Shown: positions 5,143 through 7,433 of the stretch, piece by piece
Position numbering within the stretch: the first letter of the stretch is position 1
Layout of the letters: each line of letters starts with the position of its first letter
DNA from: Actinomycetota bacterium
GTDB taxonomy: Bacteria; Actinomycetota; Acidimicrobiia; Acidimicrobiales; Ilumatobacteraceae
DNA: 7,433 nt
Direction of reading: 5' to 3'
Assembly: GCA_005801025.1 (NCBI GenBank)
Contig: SYDZ01000226.1
Location: 1 to 7,433, forward strand
Notes under the pieces: generated by a model
Databases searched by the model: none
Told to the model about the DNA's origin: nothing
What the model saw: the letters and a program-made list of their open reading frames with translations, nothing else
Position numbers and translations under genes: made by a program

Positions 5143-5838
5143 TCAAGTTTTTCGCCACACGGGATCGCGGGGCGCGTCAAAGCTAGCGACACCTGATTGA
5201 CCGTTGATTGCTGCAAATGCCATCGGCCCCCACCAATCTGCTCCAGCAGTTGGGTCTGGTAGCGCATCAGCGGCGAACCATCCAACGCCACTCGTCTCAA
5301 GTGAATGGCCTTGCAATGAACCCCCAACGGGACGGCAGTGAAATAACAGCATGTACATTCCAAATCGACTGAAGCCCATTCGCTGACCATCGACAACGCC
5401 GAGTAACTGCACTGGTTCACACTCAATGCCAGTTTCTTCATGCACTTCTTTCATCGCCACTTCACTCGCCGAGTAACCCACGTCAGCCCAACCAGTTGGG
5501 TAGAGCCAAACTCCTGAATCTGGACGACGGACTAACAAAATTTCACCGGCATCATTTCCGACAATCGCCCCAACTGCGATTTTTGGAGTGACATAGCCTG
5601 GTACGCCTTCACCAACCGACTCCATCCATTCCTGCACAAAGTGGTCCTGTTCACGACGAACCTCAAGGGCCTCATCGGCGGCGGCTTTGATATCAGCGGC
5701 CACGTGAAGAACTTCTTCATAACGTTCACGCTCATACAGGTTTTGTGTGAAGCCAATGCCAGTGCGAGCGATACCCGCGAGGGCTTCACTCCAGCGGACT
5801 AAATCACGTGTGAAGTCGGATGGATTGGCATCACTCAT
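5143..5838 (-). CDS. NUDIX hydrolase with N-terminal NUDIX-associated domain
   Basis: This 231-residue enzyme should hydrolyse a nucleoside diphosphate linked to another group; the exact substrate is unknown. Residues about 6-70 are a helical domain like the one found in front of Nudix domains (LVRWSEALAGIARTGIGFTQNLYE, then ADIKAAADEAL). Residues 84-200 are the Nudix fold, with the Nudix box at 116-138. The metal-binding core KEVHEETGI is intact, but the box reads G-x5-Y-x7-K-E-V-x-E-E-x-G-I, so the first conserved Glu is Tyr122 and the Arg is Lys130. Such departures occur in this subgroup. ATG at 5838 is 17 bp after the glnD stop on the same strand, so co-transcription with glnD is likely. 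A TAGTTT box six bases before the ATG could also give a leaderless transcript. Confidence 0.9.
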   Translation of the reverse strand: MSDANPSDFTRDLVRWSEALAGIARTGIGFTQNLYERERYEEVLHVAADIKAAADEALEVRREQDHFVQEWMESVGEGVPGYVTPKIAVGAIVGNDAGEILLVRRPDSGVWLYPTGWADVGYSASEVAMKEVHEETGIECEPVQLLGVVDGQRMGFSRFGMYMLLFHCRPVGGSLQGHSLETSGVGWFAADALPDPTAGADWWGPMAFAAINGQSGVASFDAPRDPVWRKT

Positions 5839-5844
5839 GTCAAG

Positions 5845-5850
5845 AAACTA
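5845..5850 (-). promoter_or_regulatory. candidate -10 box of a leaderless Nudix transcript
   Basis: On the minus strand these bases read TAGTTT (TANNNT), and exactly six bases separate the hexamer from the ATG at 5838. It lies between the glnD stop and the Nudix start, where no Shine-Dalgarno is visible. It may provide a second promoter inside a glnD-Nudix operon. Assignment is by spacing only. Confidence 0.4.
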
Positions 5851-5855
5851 TCGCA

Positions 5856-7433
5856 TCAAACTGACAAAGTGAAAAGAATTGCTCGTTCAACTTCTTGACG
5901 ATGAAATTGATCAGTGAGTTTTGCGCCCGAAGCAGTCTGCACATAAAAAGCATCAACTACTTCGTCACCAATAGTCTGCACTGTGGCATGTCGAATATCC
6001 AGTCCGACATCTGCCATGGCTTTAGTGACACGATGCAAAATACCGTGCTGGTCAGGAGCACGTACTTCAATGACGGTTGCATTAGAGGAAGCCTCATCAA
6101 AAAATGTCACCCGCGCTGGAGCCAATTCTCCAGCAGAACGACGTTTACGCCGATATGTTTTGGCACGTTCAGCAAGACGCGACTCAAGAGCCAATTCACC
6201 ATTCAAGGCTCGCGTGAGATTTGTGATTACTGGCGCCCACTCAATGGGGCCGTGCGCTGGTACAACAACTCGAAATTGCGAAGCAGCCATACCTTGTTCA
6301 TCAGAATGTGCCTGCGCGCCCAAAACGCTGAGACCATGAAGTGCCAAAACTCCTGCCACACGACTAAATGTTCCTGGGCGGTCAGGACTGACAACCGTCA
6401 CTGAATCATCAGAAACACCGAAGGTCACAACACCACCAGCCATCATTTCAAGAACTTCTGCGTCAGGGAATAAACGCCACTGTGCATCTTCAACACCAGC
6501 GCCTCCAAGTACCAGATGTACGCGTCGCACTAAATCATTGACTAGTTCAGCTTTCCAAGATCCCCACGCCGAAGTTCCTGTCGCCAGACTGTCGGCTTCA
6601 GTCAAACCATGAAGTAAATCAAGCACCAAAGAAGTTTTCACTTCCTCGGCGACCATCATGATCGTGGCGCTGTCAGCGAGATCACGACGTGTTGCGACAT
6701 CGGGTAACAACAAATGGTTTTTGACCATTGAACATAAGATCTGCGTGTCATCGCTGTTCAGCCCAAGACGTGGACCCATTCGCTCAACCATCACGACACC
6801 AACTTCAGTGTGATCGCCAGGGTATCCCTTGCCAATGTCATGGAAGAGAGCGCCGAGTACCAACAAGTCAGGCCGCGCCACACGATCAGCCCAACTAGCA
6901 GCATTGGCAGTGGCCTCCCACAAATGACGATCCACCGTGAAGCGGTGATATGCGTTGCGTTGCGGTTTACTCCGATTAGGTGCCCACTCGGGAAGTACTT
7001 TGACCCACAGTCCACGCTGATCAAGGGCTTCCAAAACTGGAATCGCGTCGTGACCAGTTAATAAAAGTCCAACAAAGTCATCAATTGCCCCAACGGGCCA
7101 TGGAGATGGCATGGGAGCCGAATACTCTGCGAGACGATCCAAAGTCGGTCGATCAATGCGCGTTTTATGTCTCGCTGCTGCAGTGGCTACACGTAAAAGA
7201 AGTGTCGGATCACTTGAGGGGTCCACCGTTTCATCAAGGTGAATCTCTCCATCATGCAAAATGACACCTGGCGCAAGGTGTTGATCGGGGATTGACTTTG
7301 TTTTAGCGGAAGCGATGCGGGCCCATACTTCATCGCCGACCCATGCGACGGCGCGAGCAGCGTTGGATAACGCTGCCACTAGATCATCTGCATTGCGATA
7401 TCCGCATAAAGGTGCGACCGCGTCTTGGTCTTC
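5856..7433 (-). CDS. glnD: GlnD, bifunctional PII uridylyltransferase/uridylyl-removing enzyme, C-terminal 525 residues
   Basis: GlnD modifies the PII signal protein according to glutamine level and so controls nitrogen assimilation; in actinobacteria it may adenylylate PII (GlnK). The frame is open to base 7433, so the N-terminal nucleotidyltransferase domain lies beyond the right edge. Counting visible residues, the HD domain contains H163 with the TVDRH context (166-170) and HD at 198-199 in LFHDIGKG, followed by KNHLLLPDVATRRDL. Two ACT domains follow: about 336-392 (VTFGVSDDSVTVVSPDRPG) and about 453-520 (IEVRAPDQHGILHRVTKAM), which sense glutamine in the family. A basic linker KTYRRKRRS lies between them. 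The order HD-ACT-ACT is diagnostic. A GTG at 7379 is an internal Val, not the start, because homologous sequence (APLCGYRNADDLVAAL) continues upstream. The Nudix gene follows 17 bp after the TGA. Confidence 0.93.
   Translation of the reverse strand, partial: EDQDAVAPLCGYRNADDLVAALSNAARAVAWVGDEVWARIASAKTKSIPDQHLAPGVILHDGEIHLDETVDPSSDPTLLLRVATAAARHKTRIDRPTLDRLAEYSAPMPSPWPVGAIDDFVGLLLTGHDAIPVLEALDQRGLWVKVLPEWAPNRSKPQRNAYHRFTVDRHLWEATANAASWADRVARPDLLVLGALFHDIGKGYPGDHTEVGVVMVERMGPRLGLNSDDTQILCSMVKNHLLLPDVATRRDLADSATIMMVAEEVKTSLVLDLLHGLTEADSLATGTSAWGSWKAELVNDLVRRVHLVLGGAGVEDAQWRLFPDAEVLEMMAGGVVTFGVSDDSVTVVSPDRPGTFSRVAGVLALHGLSVLGAQAHSDEQGMAASQFRVVVPAHGPIEWAPVITNLTRALNGELALESRLAERAKTYRRKRRSAGELAPARVTFFDEASSNATVIEVRAPDQHGILHRVTKAMADVGLDIRHATVQTIGDEVVDAFYVQTASGAKLTDQFHRQEVERAILFTLSV

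Noticed and set aside
5895..6404. Plus-strand ORF of 169 codons opposite glnD
   Set aside because: It is antisense to the ACT-domain region, has a Cys/Ser/Arg-rich composition typical of shadow frames, and shows no motif.
7377..7379. GTG at 7379 as the start of a short GlnD
   Set aside because: The frame stays open to the window edge with family-like sequence upstream, and a start here would omit the nucleotidyltransferase domain.
890..7433. Genome-wide reassignment of TGA to Trp or Gly
   Set aside because: The lipoprotein, Nudix and glnD genes all end naturally at TGA with expected lengths, and Trp is encoded by TGG throughout.

Overview
The window looks like chromosomal DNA of an actinobacterium (Actinomycetota). 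GC content is moderate, genes are tightly packed, and several gene families are typical of the phylum: an SCO6745-type HTH-like protein, a bacterial PAC2 protein with an acidic tail, and an actinobacterial-looking GlnD C-terminus. Moderate GC plus the family mix would suit an aquatic Acidimicrobiia-type lineage, but that is inference. No tRNA, rRNA, CRISPR array, transposase, integrase or prophage gene is visible. TGA is an ordinary stop in three genes (lipoprotein, Nudix, GlnD), so the genetic code is standard.

Layout from left to right: (1) the N-terminal 235 codons of a Baeyer-Villiger-type flavin monooxygenase on the minus strand, cut by the left edge; (2) a 182-bp divergent intergenic region with two inverted repeats; (3) a plus-strand secreted lipoprotein with six cysteines and a C-terminal peptidoglycan-binding domain; (4) a convergent minus-strand GNAT acetyltransferase; (5) a plus-strand run of three close genes: an SCO6745-family HTH-like protein, a thioredoxin-fold redox protein, and a PAC2-family protein; (6) a minus-strand pair, glnD (5' end beyond the right edge) followed after 17 bp by a Nudix hydrolase. 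The Nudix gene ends one base from the end of the PAC2 gene.

The main result is the redox gene at 3020-4102. Read conventionally it splits in two at a TGA (3365-3367). The reading frame does not change across that codon, and the sequence on both sides forms one thioredoxin-like domain. The TGA sits where family members carry the catalytic Cys/Sec of a W-x-x-x-U-G-C motif. Twenty bases downstream is the apical loop of a hairpin with a perfect 7-bp stem and a G-rich CGGGT loop, which is the form and distance expected of a bacterial SECIS. I annotate it as one 360-residue selenoprotein (Sec116). It also implies that the host carries selA, selB, selC and selD elsewhere.

Only the lipoprotein gene has a clear Shine-Dalgarno sequence. 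Three others (GNAT, SCO6745-like, Nudix) have a TANNNT hexamer ending 6-7 bases before the start codon, as expected for leaderless transcripts. In function the window combines oxidative chemistry (monooxygenase, selenoredoxin), envelope anchoring (lipoprotein), nitrogen signalling (GlnD) and nucleotide clean-up (Nudix). No single pathway unites them.
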